Assembly (NCBI GenBank): GCA_023480885.1
Contig: JAMCWX010000049.1
Location: 1 to 64,000, forward strand
From: Chloroflexota bacterium
Lineage (GTDB): Bacteria > Chloroflexota > UBA6077 > FW602-bin22 > JACPRP01
Direction: 5' to 3'
DNA: 64,000 bases
The position numbers were made by a program, and so were the translations under genes. This document shows positions 19,428 through 29,013 of this stretch, piece after piece. The notes under the pieces are model-generated. The model did no database searches. It saw only the letters and a program-made list of their open reading frames with translations, and had not been told where the DNA came from. Positions within the stretch are counted from its first letter, which is position 1. Each line of letters opens with the position of its first letter.

Positions 19428-19682
19428 TTACCTAACGTTGAACGCTTGGCGACGGCCCTGAGGACCGAGCGTCTTCAGCCGCCGTTCCTGCCGCAGCGCA
19501 TCGCCTTGTGTCCCACATTGGATAGAACCTAACAAGCGTACGGGACGTCGCCCTCTGGTGTACCGGGCGCCAACGCCATCATTGTGTTCACGCACTCGCC
19601 GGTCAACATCCCTTGTGGCGCCGATATAGGTAGTGCCATCAGCACACTCGAGAAGATAAACAAACCAGCCCCGGTTTTCCAT
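19428..19682 (-). CDS. GIY-YIG nuclease family protein
   Basis: WFVYLLECADGTTYIGATRDVDRRVREHNDGVGARYTRGRRPVRLLG; start MENRGW, since the upstream part of the ORF overlaps a repeat. Confidence 0.9.
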   Translation of the reverse strand: MENRGWFVYLLECADGTTYIGATRDVDRRVREHNDGVGARYTRGRRPVRLLGSIQCGTQGDALRQERRLKTLGPQGRRQAFNVR

Positions 19683-19690
19683 ATCCCCTC

Positions 19691-19716
19691 TGCGATCTTT
19701 GCGCTCTTTGCGGTTT
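19691..19716. repeat. Further copy of the GCAAAGAGC-type repeat
   Basis: tgcgatctttgcgctctttgcggttt, related to 1305-1331. Confidence 0.65.
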
Positions 19717-19748
19717 GGCATATTTTTCGTACTAGCACGGATCTCAGG

Positions 19749-20615
19749 CTAGCGGCGAAGCAAGCCCGTAGGCCGCCAGAAAAGAAAGGCGATGAGCATA
19801 GCGAACAGCAGCAGATTGGACCAGGCGAAGGGGATCAGTAAGCCGCTCAGACCGAGGACTATCCCGATGAACAGGCCTGCCAGCAGAGAGCCGAGCACGC
19901 TGCCAACGCCGCCGAAGATGACCACGAGAAAAGCGTAGATTAGCCAGGAGAACTGGGTCGCAGGATCGAAGGTGTAGATCAGGGCCATCGCGACGCCTGC
20001 CACGCCAGCCGACGCGAGCGCGAGGCCGTAGGTGATGCTCGTGACGCGCTCCAGATCGATGCCGCACAGGGCCGCTCCGACGCGGTTCTGCCAAACTGCT
20101 CGCACCGCTTTACCCGTAAACGTGCGCTCGAGGTAAAAGTAGAGAGCAGCTATGGTTGCCAGGGCCAGCCCAAAGCCAAGAATGTGGGCGATGGGCATGC
20201 TGATGCCTGCTATAGACAGCGCTTTGCCCGTGTAAACAGTGTTGATCACTCTGGGGTCAGGCGACCACACATAGGCTATACCGTTTTCAATAGCGGCGGC
20301 CAGCCCGAAGGTGAGCATCATCGAGGCTAACTCCAGATCGTGCGTCCGCTCGCCCGTGGGTTTAATGAGCGTCCTATGAAACGCCACACCTAGCGAAAAC
20401 ATCAAGGGGACTATGAGCACTAAGGCGAGAAGAGGATCGACGTGGAACATCTGAAGCAGCCAGTAGGCGACGTAGGCGGCGATGACGGCGAAGGCTGCGT
20501 GGGCCACGTTGATCGCGCGGGTGACGCCCCATGTAAGGCTGAAACCCACGCCCAGAAGCGCGAAGATGCCACCGGTCAAGATGCCGCTGACGAGGGACTG
20601 GGTCACCTGATACAC
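19749..20615 (-). CDS. Branched-chain amino acid-type ABC transporter permease (LivH-like)
   Basis: LTGGIFALLGVGFSLTWGVTRAINVAHAAFAVIAAYVAYW; IFGGVGSVLGSLLAGLFIGIV. Confidence 0.92.
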   Translation of the reverse strand: MYQVTQSLVSGILTGGIFALLGVGFSLTWGVTRAINVAHAAFAVIAAYVAYWLLQMFHVDPLLALVLIVPLMFSLGVAFHRTLIKPTGERTHDLELASMMLTFGLAAAIENGIAYVWSPDPRVINTVYTGKALSIAGISMPIAHILGFGLALATIAALYFYLERTFTGKAVRAVWQNRVGAALCGIDLERVTSITYGLALASAGVAGVAMALIYTFDPATQFSWLIYAFLVVIFGGVGSVLGSLLAGLFIGIVLGLSGLLIPFAWSNLLLFAMLIAFLFWRPTGLLRR

Positions 20616-20696
20616 TTTCTAGCTGTCTCCTTCCTGTGCCGGCGCTGAGTCAGGGGTCTGCCGGGACACACATCCCCGGCAGACCCCTGGACAAAA

Positions 20697-21965
20697 TCAT
20701 TTCTTCCAGGCGGGCTTGGGGTAAACGGGATTTGTGGTCTTCACCGCCCCTGGCCAGATAAGCTCCGGGCGTCCGTTGATGACCTGGGTCGCGTAGGAAT
20801 ACGGTGCGGGCAGGCCACGCTCGTCGAACTTGAACTTGCCGCCGATGGTATCTATTTCGTGGGTCCGCAGGTAGTTCGCGATGACGTCCTGGTCGAGGGA
20901 GCGCGCGCCCTCCACGCCCTTCTGCAGCGTCTCCATCCACGCGTAGCCAAAGAGGAAATACTGGGGAGCGCTGGGAAGGTTGAACTTCTCCTTAGCCACT
21001 TTGTTCAGATCTGCCACGCCGGGGAACGGTAGCTTGTCGTGCATCGCCGTCCCGGAGAACACGTAGTTGCCGTCGTCTCCCAGCTCTGTAGTCCAACCCG
21101 GCACCAGAGTGCCAATGCCCTGAATGACAATCTTAGGGTTATAGTCGAGGGTCTTTAGCGCTCGGATAGTCTGGACGCCGTCGGCAAAGGAGCCATTTGC
21201 CAGGAACAGCTCGGCGCCGCTGGCCTTCGCCTTCGCGACCAGCGGCGCGGCATCGGCAAGGGGCAGATCGTACATCTCGTCGACCACCAGCTCAATGCCA
21301 AGCCGCTTCAGGCCGTCATACATACTATCCTTCACTGCCAGGCCGATGGGGTTGTTCATCGTGATGGCCGCTGCCTTTTTCGGGCGCTGGTCGGCAGGAA
21401 CCGTTGCCAGCCACTGCCAGATGCCCTCGTACCACCACTGGCCCATCAATGGCGGTCCACCGAAGGAGTATTTGTAGCCTTGCTTGAACGAGGCCATGTG
21501 GCCGCCCATAGATACGTAAACCTTCTTGAAACGCTCCGCCAAGGGCATCTGCGCGGCGGCCGAAGTGCCGGGGTAGCCGCCGGCTACCAGGTCGACCTTG
21601 TCGACGGTGATGGCGCGCTCGAGCAAATTGACCGCCTTCTCGGCCGAGCTTCCGTCGTCGTAAATGGTCAGCTCGACCTTGCGTCCAAGCAGTCCACCTT
21701 TGCTATTGAGTTCCTCGGCCCAGTAGCGATAGCCCTTCTCGACCCACTTGCCAGTCTCGGCGAAGGCGCCGGTAAGCGGCAGAGTGGCCCCGATTTTGAG
21801 CGGCTCGCCGCTGGCCGCTGGCGACGCCGCCGTCTTCGGGGCGGCTGGCTGGGTTGCCGATGTCGGCGTGCTCGGCGGCGGCGCTGCGCACGCCGTGAGC
21901 GCCAGGGCCACCAGGATGCCCAGGGTGAGACACCGCGCGAAAAGGTGTGCCAGAATGCGATTCAT
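20697..21965 (-). CDS. ABC transporter substrate-binding protein (LivK/Peripla_BP_6-like)
   Basis: Lipoprotein signal LALTACAAPP; LKIGATLPLTGAFAETGKWVEKGYRYWAEELNSKGGLLGRKVELTIYDDGS. Confidence 0.93.
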   Translation of the reverse strand: MNRILAHLFARCLTLGILVALALTACAAPPPSTPTSATQPAAPKTAASPAASGEPLKIGATLPLTGAFAETGKWVEKGYRYWAEELNSKGGLLGRKVELTIYDDGSSAEKAVNLLERAITVDKVDLVAGGYPGTSAAAQMPLAERFKKVYVSMGGHMASFKQGYKYSFGGPPLMGQWWYEGIWQWLATVPADQRPKKAAAITMNNPIGLAVKDSMYDGLKRLGIELVVDEMYDLPLADAAPLVAKAKASGAELFLANGSFADGVQTIRALKTLDYNPKIVIQGIGTLVPGWTTELGDDGNYVFSGTAMHDKLPFPGVADLNKVAKEKFNLPSAPQYFLFGYAWMETLQKGVEGARSLDQDVIANYLRTHEIDTIGGKFKFDERGLPAPYSYATQVINGRPELIWPGAVKTTNPVYPKPAWKK

Positions 21966-22005
21966 GCTCTTCTCCTCCTTTTTGCAGGATACTTATTGCC
22001 TCGAT

Positions 22006-22716
22006 TCAGCCATACTTGCGCACGTACTCGGAAAGATCGTGCCCTACCTGAGCGTGATGCCGGCGCAAGACCTCGGACGCGAGCTTTCCATCGCGAGCGC
22101 GGCACGCCCCCAGGATTTGCCTGTGCTCCGCATTGGCGTCCGGCATACGCCCTAACAGCGTGACGAAGGTGTGCAGATAGTGCTGGGTGGAATTGCGCAG
22201 CGTGACAATCAGGTCACACAGGCGTTTGCGTCCCGAAGCTTCGTAGATGATGGAGTGGAAGCGGCGATTCGCGTCAATCAGAGCTACGACGTCGATCTCT
22301 GCCTGCTCCATCACGTCGACGCATCGGGAAAGCTCCTCCAACTGCGATGAGTCCAGCCCTGGCACTCCTAACTCCGCCGCCATCGCTTCCAGGGTGGCTC
22401 TGATCTCGTACACCTCGAGAATCTCGTCCGCCGTGAGCGCTGTGACCACCGCGCCACGATGTGGGTAGACTGTCACCAGCCCCTCGGCCTGCAGCGCGCG
22501 CAGGGCCTCCCGCACGGGCATGGTGCTCGTCTCAAAACGGGCAGCCAGGTCTTCCTGTCGCAGCCACTGGCCGGGACGCACGCGACCACTGATGATCTCG
22601 TGGCGCAACCACTCGACCATCGCGTCGGTAATTCGCCGATATAGTTGTGTTGCGCCTTGCGCATAGGGAGCCGGGAATCCCATCGCTTGCTGCTGACCTC
22701 CTCTAGCCCTCAACAC
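22006..22716 (-). CDS. GntR family regulator (FCD-type effector domain)
   Basis: LRHEIISGRVRPGQWLRQEDLAARFETSTMPVREALRALQAEGLV. Confidence 0.92.
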   Translation of the reverse strand: MLRARGGQQQAMGFPAPYAQGATQLYRRITDAMVEWLRHEIISGRVRPGQWLRQEDLAARFETSTMPVREALRALQAEGLVTVYPHRGAVVTALTADEILEVYEIRATLEAMAAELGVPGLDSSQLEELSRCVDVMEQAEIDVVALIDANRRFHSIIYEASGRKRLCDLIVTLRNSTQHYLHTFVTLLGRMPDANAEHRQILGACRARDGKLASEVLRRHHAQVGHDLSEYVRKYG

Positions 22717-22750
22717 TGATCACTGCCGCCATTTTCTTCGCCTCCTGTGC

Positions 22751-23458
22751 TCAGATTCCGAGGTAAGCTTGCCGTAACGACTCGTCGCCCAAGAATTCCT
22801 CTGCCGTTCCGTGGCGAACCATTCGCCCATTTTGCAACACATAGGCGCTGTGCGCCAGTTGCAGCGCCTGGACGACATCCTGCGAGACGAGCAACACGCC
22901 GAGGCTGCGCTCTTTGTTGAGCTGCCTGACGGTGTGCAGGATCTCAGTAGCCAGCGCGGGCGAAAGGCCCAGTGTGGGCTCGTCGAGCATCAACAACCGC
23001 GGCCCGGCCATAAGGCCGCGTCCAATGGCGACCATCTGCTGTTCGCCGCCGCTGAGCGTGCCGACCAGTTGCCCTAACCGAGCGCCAAGTTTCGGGAACA
23101 AGTGAATGACGTACTCCAGGCTGGCCGCCAGGTGCCGCCGCGCCGCCGGCAAATAGGCGCCAAGCTCCAGGTTCTCACGCACTGTCATCGACGGAAAGAG
23201 CTGGCGACCTTCTGGGACATGCACCAGCCCCAAATCGCAGATGCGATGCGGCTGCAGGCTGTCCAATCTCTGTCCGTCAAAGGCGATGGTGCCCGAGGCT
23301 GGCCGCAGCAAGCCTGAGATAATACGAAGCAGCGTGGTTTTGCCTGCGCCGTTGGAGCCAAGCAGGGCGACGAATTCCCCCTGCTGAACTGCCAGTGAGA
23401 CATCCACTATGGCCGGTTGCGCGTCGTATCTGAAGCTCAGGTCCCGCACTTCAAGCAT
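22751..23458 (-). CDS. ABC transporter ATP-binding protein (LivF-like)
   Basis: LLGSNGAGKTTLLRIISGL; GTLSGGEQQMVAIGRGLMAGPRLLMLDEPTLGLSP. Confidence 0.93.
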   Translation of the reverse strand: MLEVRDLSFRYDAQPAIVDVSLAVQQGEFVALLGSNGAGKTTLLRIISGLLRPASGTIAFDGQRLDSLQPHRICDLGLVHVPEGRQLFPSMTVRENLELGAYLPAARRHLAASLEYVIHLFPKLGARLGQLVGTLSGGEQQMVAIGRGLMAGPRLLMLDEPTLGLSPALATEILHTVRQLNKERSLGVLLVSQDVVQALQLAHSAYVLQNGRMVRHGTAEEFLGDESLRQAYLGI

Positions 23459-24188
23459 AGGCAGGCCCCAGATATGCTGCCAGCACCGCGGCGTCCCTTG
23501 CGATATCCTGCGGCAGCCCTTCGGCTATCTTCTTTCCCTCACCAAGCACCATGATGCGCTGGCAGGTTTGCATCGCGGCTTTCATCACGTGCTCGATCAT
23601 GAACACGGTTATGTCGAGCTCATCCCTGATGCGGAAGATAAGCTCGATTGCACCGTCGATCTCTACAGGGTTAAGCCCCGCGAAAACTTCGTCCAGTAAC
23701 AAGAGCTTCGGCCCGGTCGCCAGGGCGCGGGCGATCTCAAGCCGCTTCTTGAATGCCAGGGGCAGATCCCTGACAGGCTGGTCATGGTGGTCGACCAGCC
23801 CGACGAAGCGCAGCGTGTCCCGCGCTCTGTGCTCCGCCTCCACAACGCTGGCCAGCCGCTGGCCGTAGAGGGCGCTTGCCGTGACGTTCTGCAGCGTCGT
23901 CAGTTCGGCGAAGGGGCGGACTATCTGGAACGTGCGACCGACGCCCAGATGGGCTATCTGGTGTGGCCGAAAGCGGGCAAGATCGTGGCCCAGGAAGGTG
24001 ATGCGGCCGTGCGTCGGCCGCATCAGGCCTGAGATAAGATTGAAAAGGCTGCTCTTTCCAGAGCCATTGGGCCCAATCAGTCCGACAATTTCCCCTTCGT
24101 CGACGTGGAAATCGACGCCCTTGAGGGCGGCGAGACCGCCGAAATAAAGGGTCACACCTTCGCCCTGGAGCACATTCCTGGAACTCAT
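23451..24188 (-). CDS. ABC transporter ATP-binding protein (LivG-like)
   Basis: LIGPNGSGKSSLFNLISGL; LPLAFKKRLEIARALATGPKLLLLDEVFAGLNP. Confidence 0.92.
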   Translation of the reverse strand: MSSRNVLQGEGVTLYFGGLAALKGVDFHVDEGEIVGLIGPNGSGKSSLFNLISGLMRPTHGRITFLGHDLARFRPHQIAHLGVGRTFQIVRPFAELTTLQNVTASALYGQRLASVVEAEHRARDTLRFVGLVDHHDQPVRDLPLAFKKRLEIARALATGPKLLLLDEVFAGLNPVEIDGAIELIFRIRDELDITVFMIEHVMKAAMQTCQRIMVLGEGKKIAEGLPQDIARDAAVLAAYLGPAYA

Positions 24189-24224
24189 CTAGAGACCTTT
24201 GTCATCCTTTCGGCATTGCCTGCG

Positions 24225-24995
24225 CTAGTCGTCGCCCAGGATGGCCACCGCTCGGCACCACCCGGCGCTACCGCCCGTGAGTTTCACAGGGAAGCAGGCT
24301 ACGGTGAAGCCAAAGGGTCTGGGCAGCAGGTCCAGGTTCGCCAGTTTCTCTATGTGGCAATACTCTTTCTCCATCCCCACCCGATGCGCCTCCCAGATGA
24401 CGCGGGGATCGGCGCTGCGCTGGAACTCGTCCCTTATCGCCCAGAAGGGGCGGTCCCATCCCCAGGCATCGATGCCCATCACCTTGATGCCCTTATCGAT
24501 CAGCCAGCTTGTCGCCCCTGCCGATACGCCGCAGCCGGCGTCGAAGTAGTCGCGCTGGCCCCAGCGCTTATCAGCGCCCGTTTGGACCAGGACGATGTCG
24601 CCAGGCTTTAGAGCGTAGTCGATCTTGCGCAGGGCTTCCCGAAAATCCTCGATCTGCAGCTTTGCGCCCTGCTCTTTGTGGCGGAAATCCAGGACTACGC
24701 CAGGACCGAAGAACCACTCGAGGGGCAACTCGTCGATCGTTCGCGCTCGCTGGCCACCGCTGGTAGGATAGTAATGCCAGGGAGCGTCGACGTGGGTGCC
24801 CGCGTGGGAGATGAGCGTTGCCTCGTCGTTGGCCCAGCCCAGCCCACCGGGTAGGTCTTCTTCCTTGCAGCCAAAGAACTGCATCATCAGCGGCGCCGAG
24901 CTCTTGTGGTCCAGATGGACCACCTTAAGGCCCAGGGGCTCGCTGGGGCTTTCCTCAGTTGGCACGCTCAGGTCGATAATGCGCAACCGGCTCAT
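24225..24995 (-). CDS. Cyclase family protein (kynurenine formamidase-like)
   Basis: LISHAGTHVDAPWHYYP; IDELPLEWFFGPGVVLDF; GDIVLVQTGADKRWG. Confidence 0.9.
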   Translation of the reverse strand: MSRLRIIDLSVPTEESPSEPLGLKVVHLDHKSSAPLMMQFFGCKEEDLPGGLGWANDEATLISHAGTHVDAPWHYYPTSGGQRARTIDELPLEWFFGPGVVLDFRHKEQGAKLQIEDFREALRKIDYALKPGDIVLVQTGADKRWGQRDYFDAGCGVSAGATSWLIDKGIKVMGIDAWGWDRPFWAIRDEFQRSADPRVIWEAHRVGMEKEYCHIEKLANLDLLPRPFGFTVACFPVKLTGGSAGWCRAVAILGDD

Positions 24996-25036
24996 CGCAA
25001 ACCTCCTCAATTGCTCCTCTTCGTGTTGCCCCGCGG

Positions 25037-25972
25037 TTAGCAACGCACCTCTTCCTTGCCCTTTAGTTTCAATTTCTGGCGCACCTCGTCGGGTGTGGCT
25101 ACCGGGCGTTCGAACTCCTCGGCCAGCTTAACAGCCCTTGCCACCAGCTCGGCGTTGCTTTTCGCCAGGACGCCGCGGCGAATGTACAGGTTATCTTCTA
25201 ACCCGACGCGGACGTGGCCGCCCATCATAATGGCCAGGGCAGCGAGATGGAACTCCTGTGGATAGCCAACGCCGATGATCGACCACATATATCCGTCAGA
25301 CCCGAAAAGCCTGTCGGCAGTTTGCTTTAGAGTCAGCATGTCTTCGATGCCGGAGCCTATGCCGCCGAGGACACCCGTCACGAACTGCATCCAGAGCGGT
25401 TCCTGCCGCAAGCCCTGGGAGATCAGATACTTCAGGTTGTAAAGGTGGCCGACATCGTAGATCTCGAACTCGCTTTTCGTCTGATTCTCGGCCATCACGG
25501 TGACAAAGCGCTCCATATCGGCAAAGGTGTTTCGGAAGATGAAGTCCTTCGACGCGAGCAGGTATTTCTCTTCCCAGTCGAACTTGTAGTCTTCTCGCTT
25601 GAAGCGAGCGGTGATGGGATGGACCGAGAAATTCATCGAGCCCATATTGCACGAGGCCATCTCTGGGGCGTAACCGGTGACGACGGCCAGGCGCTGTTCC
25701 GGCGTGAGATACAGGCCGCCGCCTGTAGTGGTACAGACGACCAGGTCAGTGCGCTCCCTGATCAGGCGGAGCATCTCGCCGAAGACCTCGACATCGGAGT
25801 TAGGCATTCCTGTCTTTGGGTCGCGGGCGTGGATGTGGACTACCGCTGCCCCGGCGTCGGCGCAGCGGGCAGCCTCATCCGCTATCTGCCGCGGGGTTAT
25901 TGGCAGGTATGGCGTTTGCGTGGGGACAGTTACTCCACCATTCAGCGCAGCGGTGATGATTAGCTTTTCCAT
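25037..25972 (-). CDS. BKACE family protein (3-keto-5-aminohexanoate cleavage enzyme-like)
   Basis: KLIITAALNGGVTVPTQTPYLPITPRQIADEAARCADAGAAVVHIHARDPKTG; GHVRVGLEDNLYIRRG. Confidence 0.93.
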   Translation of the reverse strand: MEKLIITAALNGGVTVPTQTPYLPITPRQIADEAARCADAGAAVVHIHARDPKTGMPNSDVEVFGEMLRLIRERTDLVVCTTTGGGLYLTPEQRLAVVTGYAPEMASCNMGSMNFSVHPITARFKREDYKFDWEEKYLLASKDFIFRNTFADMERFVTVMAENQTKSEFEIYDVGHLYNLKYLISQGLRQEPLWMQFVTGVLGGIGSGIEDMLTLKQTADRLFGSDGYMWSIIGVGYPQEFHLAALAIMMGGHVRVGLEDNLYIRRGVLAKSNAELVARAVKLAEEFERPVATPDEVRQKLKLKGKEEVRC

Positions 25973-26988
25973 TTCTCCCTCCTGAGGAACTTGAGCCAGG
26001 AACCGTCGTGCGCTCGCGCTGATCTGCTGGTGAAACCAAGGATGCCGTCGGGCATAGTGACGACCACGGCAACCAGCAACAGACCGAAGACTACGCGAGC
26101 AATCTCGGTACCGATAGATAGCGTGAGCAACTCGCTAAGCACGCTCAAGGTGATCGCGCCTAGCGTAGGCCCAAACCAGATGTGCCGGCCCCCAAAGAGC
26201 GCCATCAGCACTGTGGTCACCGAGATGTAGGCATCGAACATCGTGTTGGGATGGACGTAGGTACGGTAGTAGGCAAATATGCCGCCCACGAGCCCGGCTA
26301 GCGCCGCGCTGAGGACGAAGGCCGTGACCTTCAGGAACGTGGCGTCGACGCCGAAGGTCTGCGCTGCCTCCTCGTCATTGCGAATCATTATCAGACCGAT
26401 GCCGAGCTTGGAGTATTGCACCCAGCGAACGACGAGCAACGTCAGGACGAGAATGGCGAGCATCACCTCGTAGAAAACAGCACGGCTGGTCCAATTATCG
26501 AAGGGCGGGAATGGTAACCAGAAGCCCTGGGCGGCCTTCGTCCAGCTAAGGTTCATCACAACCAGCCGCACAACCATAGTGAGAATCAGCGTCACCAGGG
26601 CAAAGTAAGGGCCGCGCAAGCGCAGGACGGGGTAGCCAACCAGGGCAGCAAAGAGACCGGCCAGCAAAGCAGCGGGAATTGCAGTTATGAAGGGTGACCA
26701 GCCGCTATGGAGCAGGGCGAGACCCGTCGCGTAGCCACCAATGCCAAAGAAAGCCGCGTGGCCGAAGCTGAGATAGCCGGCGAAGCCACCGACGATGTTC
26801 CAACTCGACGCCAGGCTGGCGTACATAAAGGCGATAAAGAGGAAGGAAAGCAGGTATTCACTGGGATGCGTCAGAGGCAGCAGGGCCAGCAACACGGTGG
26901 CCGCGACCATGCCCAGAGGAGCCGACCGCAGTTGCTGCCCTCGACCGCGCATGGCAATGTTGAGCGATGCGCTTATCATCATCGGCAC
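25960..26988 (-). CDS. Branched-chain amino acid-type ABC transporter permease (LivM-like)
   Basis: YASLASSWNIVGGFAGYLSFGHAAFFGIGGYATGL; LRGPYFALVTLILTMVVRLV; IRNDEEAAQTFGVD. Confidence 0.92.
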   Translation of the reverse strand: MPMMISASLNIAMRGRGQQLRSAPLGMVAATVLLALLPLTHPSEYLLSFLFIAFMYASLASSWNIVGGFAGYLSFGHAAFFGIGGYATGLALLHSGWSPFITAIPAALLAGLFAALVGYPVLRLRGPYFALVTLILTMVVRLVVMNLSWTKAAQGFWLPFPPFDNWTSRAVFYEVMLAILVLTLLVVRWVQYSKLGIGLIMIRNDEEAAQTFGVDATFLKVTAFVLSAALAGLVGGIFAYYRTYVHPNTMFDAYISVTTVLMALFGGRHIWFGPTLGAITLSVLSELLTLSIGTEIARVVFGLLLVAVVVTMPDGILGFTSRSARAHDGSWLKFLRREKWKS

Positions 26989-27024
26989 AGTGCTGCCCCC
27001 CGCCGCTTGAAAGTGCCGATATTA

Positions 27025-27040
27025 TATCAGATATCTGATA
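27025..27040. promoter_or_regulatory. Perfect 16-bp palindrome, candidate operator
   Basis: TATCAGATATCTGATA, ~35 bp upstream of the livM-like start. Confidence 0.5.
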
Positions 27041-27091
27041 CATGTCAACTGATGAGACGTGACGTGGCGCCAGGAAGTGTCAGGGCTCGGG

Positions 27092-27391
27092 CTAGATGCT
27101 GATGCCAGGGGTTGGTCCCCGTAGCCCGTGTTGCCCCTTCCAGCGCTCCATAAACTGGCCCATGGATTCGACGGGGGTGACCTCTTTCAATTCCACGTAT
27201 GGATCGTATGGGTTGAACTTCTGGCATACATCGCCCTCGTCGCGCCCTTCCACCAAGTTGTATCCGATGCGTCCATCGTGCGAGACGTAAACGATGTTGC
27301 CTTCCACCGGCGTGATTTCTTTGTCGATTATTTTGCGCGCCAGTTCGTCGACCTTCCCCGGTCGAACCTCAGTTTTCACGAAGAACAGCAT
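27092..27391 (-). CDS. Hypothetical small protein, possible ferredoxin-like-fold (DUF3303/ABM-like)
   Basis: MLFFVKTEVRPGKVDELARKIIDKEITPVEGNIVYVSHDGRIGYNLVEG. Confidence 0.55.
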   Translation of the reverse strand: MLFFVKTEVRPGKVDELARKIIDKEITPVEGNIVYVSHDGRIGYNLVEGRDEGDVCQKFNPYDPYVELKEVTPVESMGQFMERWKGQHGLRGPTPGISI

Positions 27392-27678
27392 TTGAGCACC
27401 TACCTTACAAAGCTCTATGCGATCTACACAGGCTCCCTCGACGACGAATCTACATTCGCCCAACCCCCCTCTTCTCGGGCCGAGCGAGATTGATCGTGGC
27501 ACTTAGCGTGCAATAACTGTGCCATTCCGCGGCTGATTCTAAACACACTGTAACAGTCGGGAGCAACTATCATTAACCAATTGCGCATTGACGCGCCTTT
27601 CTGCGGGGCGTAATGTGAATACATGAGGTCACCCATCGCTTCGTGTTTTCGCCAATATGCGTGACAGAACTAGAATAA

Positions 27679-29013
27679 ATGTGGCAATCTCTCAGACAGG
27701 CACCGCCGGCGCTATCCGGGCTACTGGGGCTTTTCCTTATCATCGCGCTCTCCAGCCATAATGCTGGCATCGCAACGGGCAGGGTCTGGGCACGCCCTCA
27801 ATTAGAAACTGGAGGCCAAAACGAAGCAACGTATGCAGTGTACCTGCCTCAGGTTCACGGGCCAATTGCCCTTCCTTCTCCTACAGCTACGCCAACCCAT
27901 ACCCTGACGCCTACTGTTTCTCCAACACACTCTGCCACGCCATCGCCAACACTTACTATCACGCCAGTCCCTGATCTCACGCCGTCACCAACACTGATAC
28001 CTACCGCGGTCTCTGATGCCACGCCTTCGCCGACTCAAGTATCCACCCCAGTCCTTGATCCCACTCCTTCGTCGACACCCGCACCCCAACCGACACCTGT
28101 TCCCGTGCCGCGAGGCAGCGTGCGATTCGGCGTCGCGGGCGCGGGTTATCCAGGTCGCGACAGCAAAGCCAACCTGGACGCTATGGGCATATACTCATAC
28201 TACGAATACGACTGGGGTGAGCCTTTGCCTGGCAAGGAAAGGATACAAATGGTAGCCAGAAATTATATAAGCGACAGTGGGCTCGACAATTTCATTCGTT
28301 CCCACCCTGGCATGTACTGGCAAATTGGAAACGAGCCAAACGTCCCGAATCAGGACAATCTCACTCCTACTCAATACGCCCAGAGATACCACGATTGGGC
28401 CCAGCGTATCAAAGCCATCGACCCCTCGGCCAAGCTCCTCAATGCCGGCATAGTGAACTACCCTGATATCTTTGGCATACCTGGAGGTGTACCTTACCTC
28501 CGGGATTTCCGTGAATCTTACCGCTCCCTTTACGGCGCTTATCCTCAAGTCGACGTCTGGAATATCCACGCGTTTCCACCGTTTTACCAGACCCCCAACG
28601 GGAAACTACACTCATATTGCGATACCGCAATGCTGAAACAGTTCGTTTCAGACGCGGTTCAGTATCTGCGAAGTGCTGGAGAGAGCAATCCGGTGTGGTT
28701 GTCGGAGTTCGGAATGGACTGGGCGGACGACCCCGACCCGTGCACCCTAACTTTTATGAAAGACATGATCAACTGGCTGAAGCAGACCCGCCTCGTCGAT
28801 CGCTGGTACTGGTGGACAGTTTGCGCGTGGTGCCTTGACGGCAAAGGAGGTAGCCTTTTTGGCACCGATGGCAATCTCAGCGCACTCGGGCAAACGTGGC
28901 GCGATCTCGCCGCCCAGGACGCATCCCCAAACGTGGTCGATAACGCGGCATCGACTGGCCCTCCCTTAGCTTTAGTGACTGAGCCCGCCGAAACTCAGTG
29001 TGTCTTGGAATAG
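27679..29013 (+). CDS. Secreted glycoside-hydrolase-like protein with Pro/Thr-rich linker
   Basis: Signal-like N-terminus; (S/T)PT-rich linker; WQIGNEPNVP and WLSEFGMDW suggest (b/a)8 GH catalytic Glu positions. Confidence 0.65.
   Translation: MWQSLRQAPPALSGLLGLFLIIALSSHNAGIATGRVWARPQLETGGQNEATYAVYLPQVHGPIALPSPTATPTHTLTPTVSPTHSATPSPTLTITPVPDLTPSPTLIPTAVSDATPSPTQVSTPVLDPTPSSTPAPQPTPVPVPRGSVRFGVAGAGYPGRDSKANLDAMGIYSYYEYDWGEPLPGKERIQMVARNYISDSGLDNFIRSHPGMYWQIGNEPNVPNQDNLTPTQYAQRYHDWAQRIKAIDPSAKLLNAGIVNYPDIFGIPGGVPYLRDFRESYRSLYGAYPQVDVWNIHAFPPFYQTPNGKLHSYCDTAMLKQFVSDAVQYLRSAGESNPVWLSEFGMDWADDPDPCTLTFMKDMINWLKQTRLVDRWYWWTVCAWCLDGKGGSLFGTDGNLSALGQTWRDLAAQDASPNVVDNAASTGPPLALVTEPAETQCVLE

Noticed and set aside
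27860-28110. Short periodic repeat resembling a repeat array or CRISPR
   Set aside because: It is the in-frame (S/T)PT linker of the GH-like protein; no spacers or palindromic repeats.
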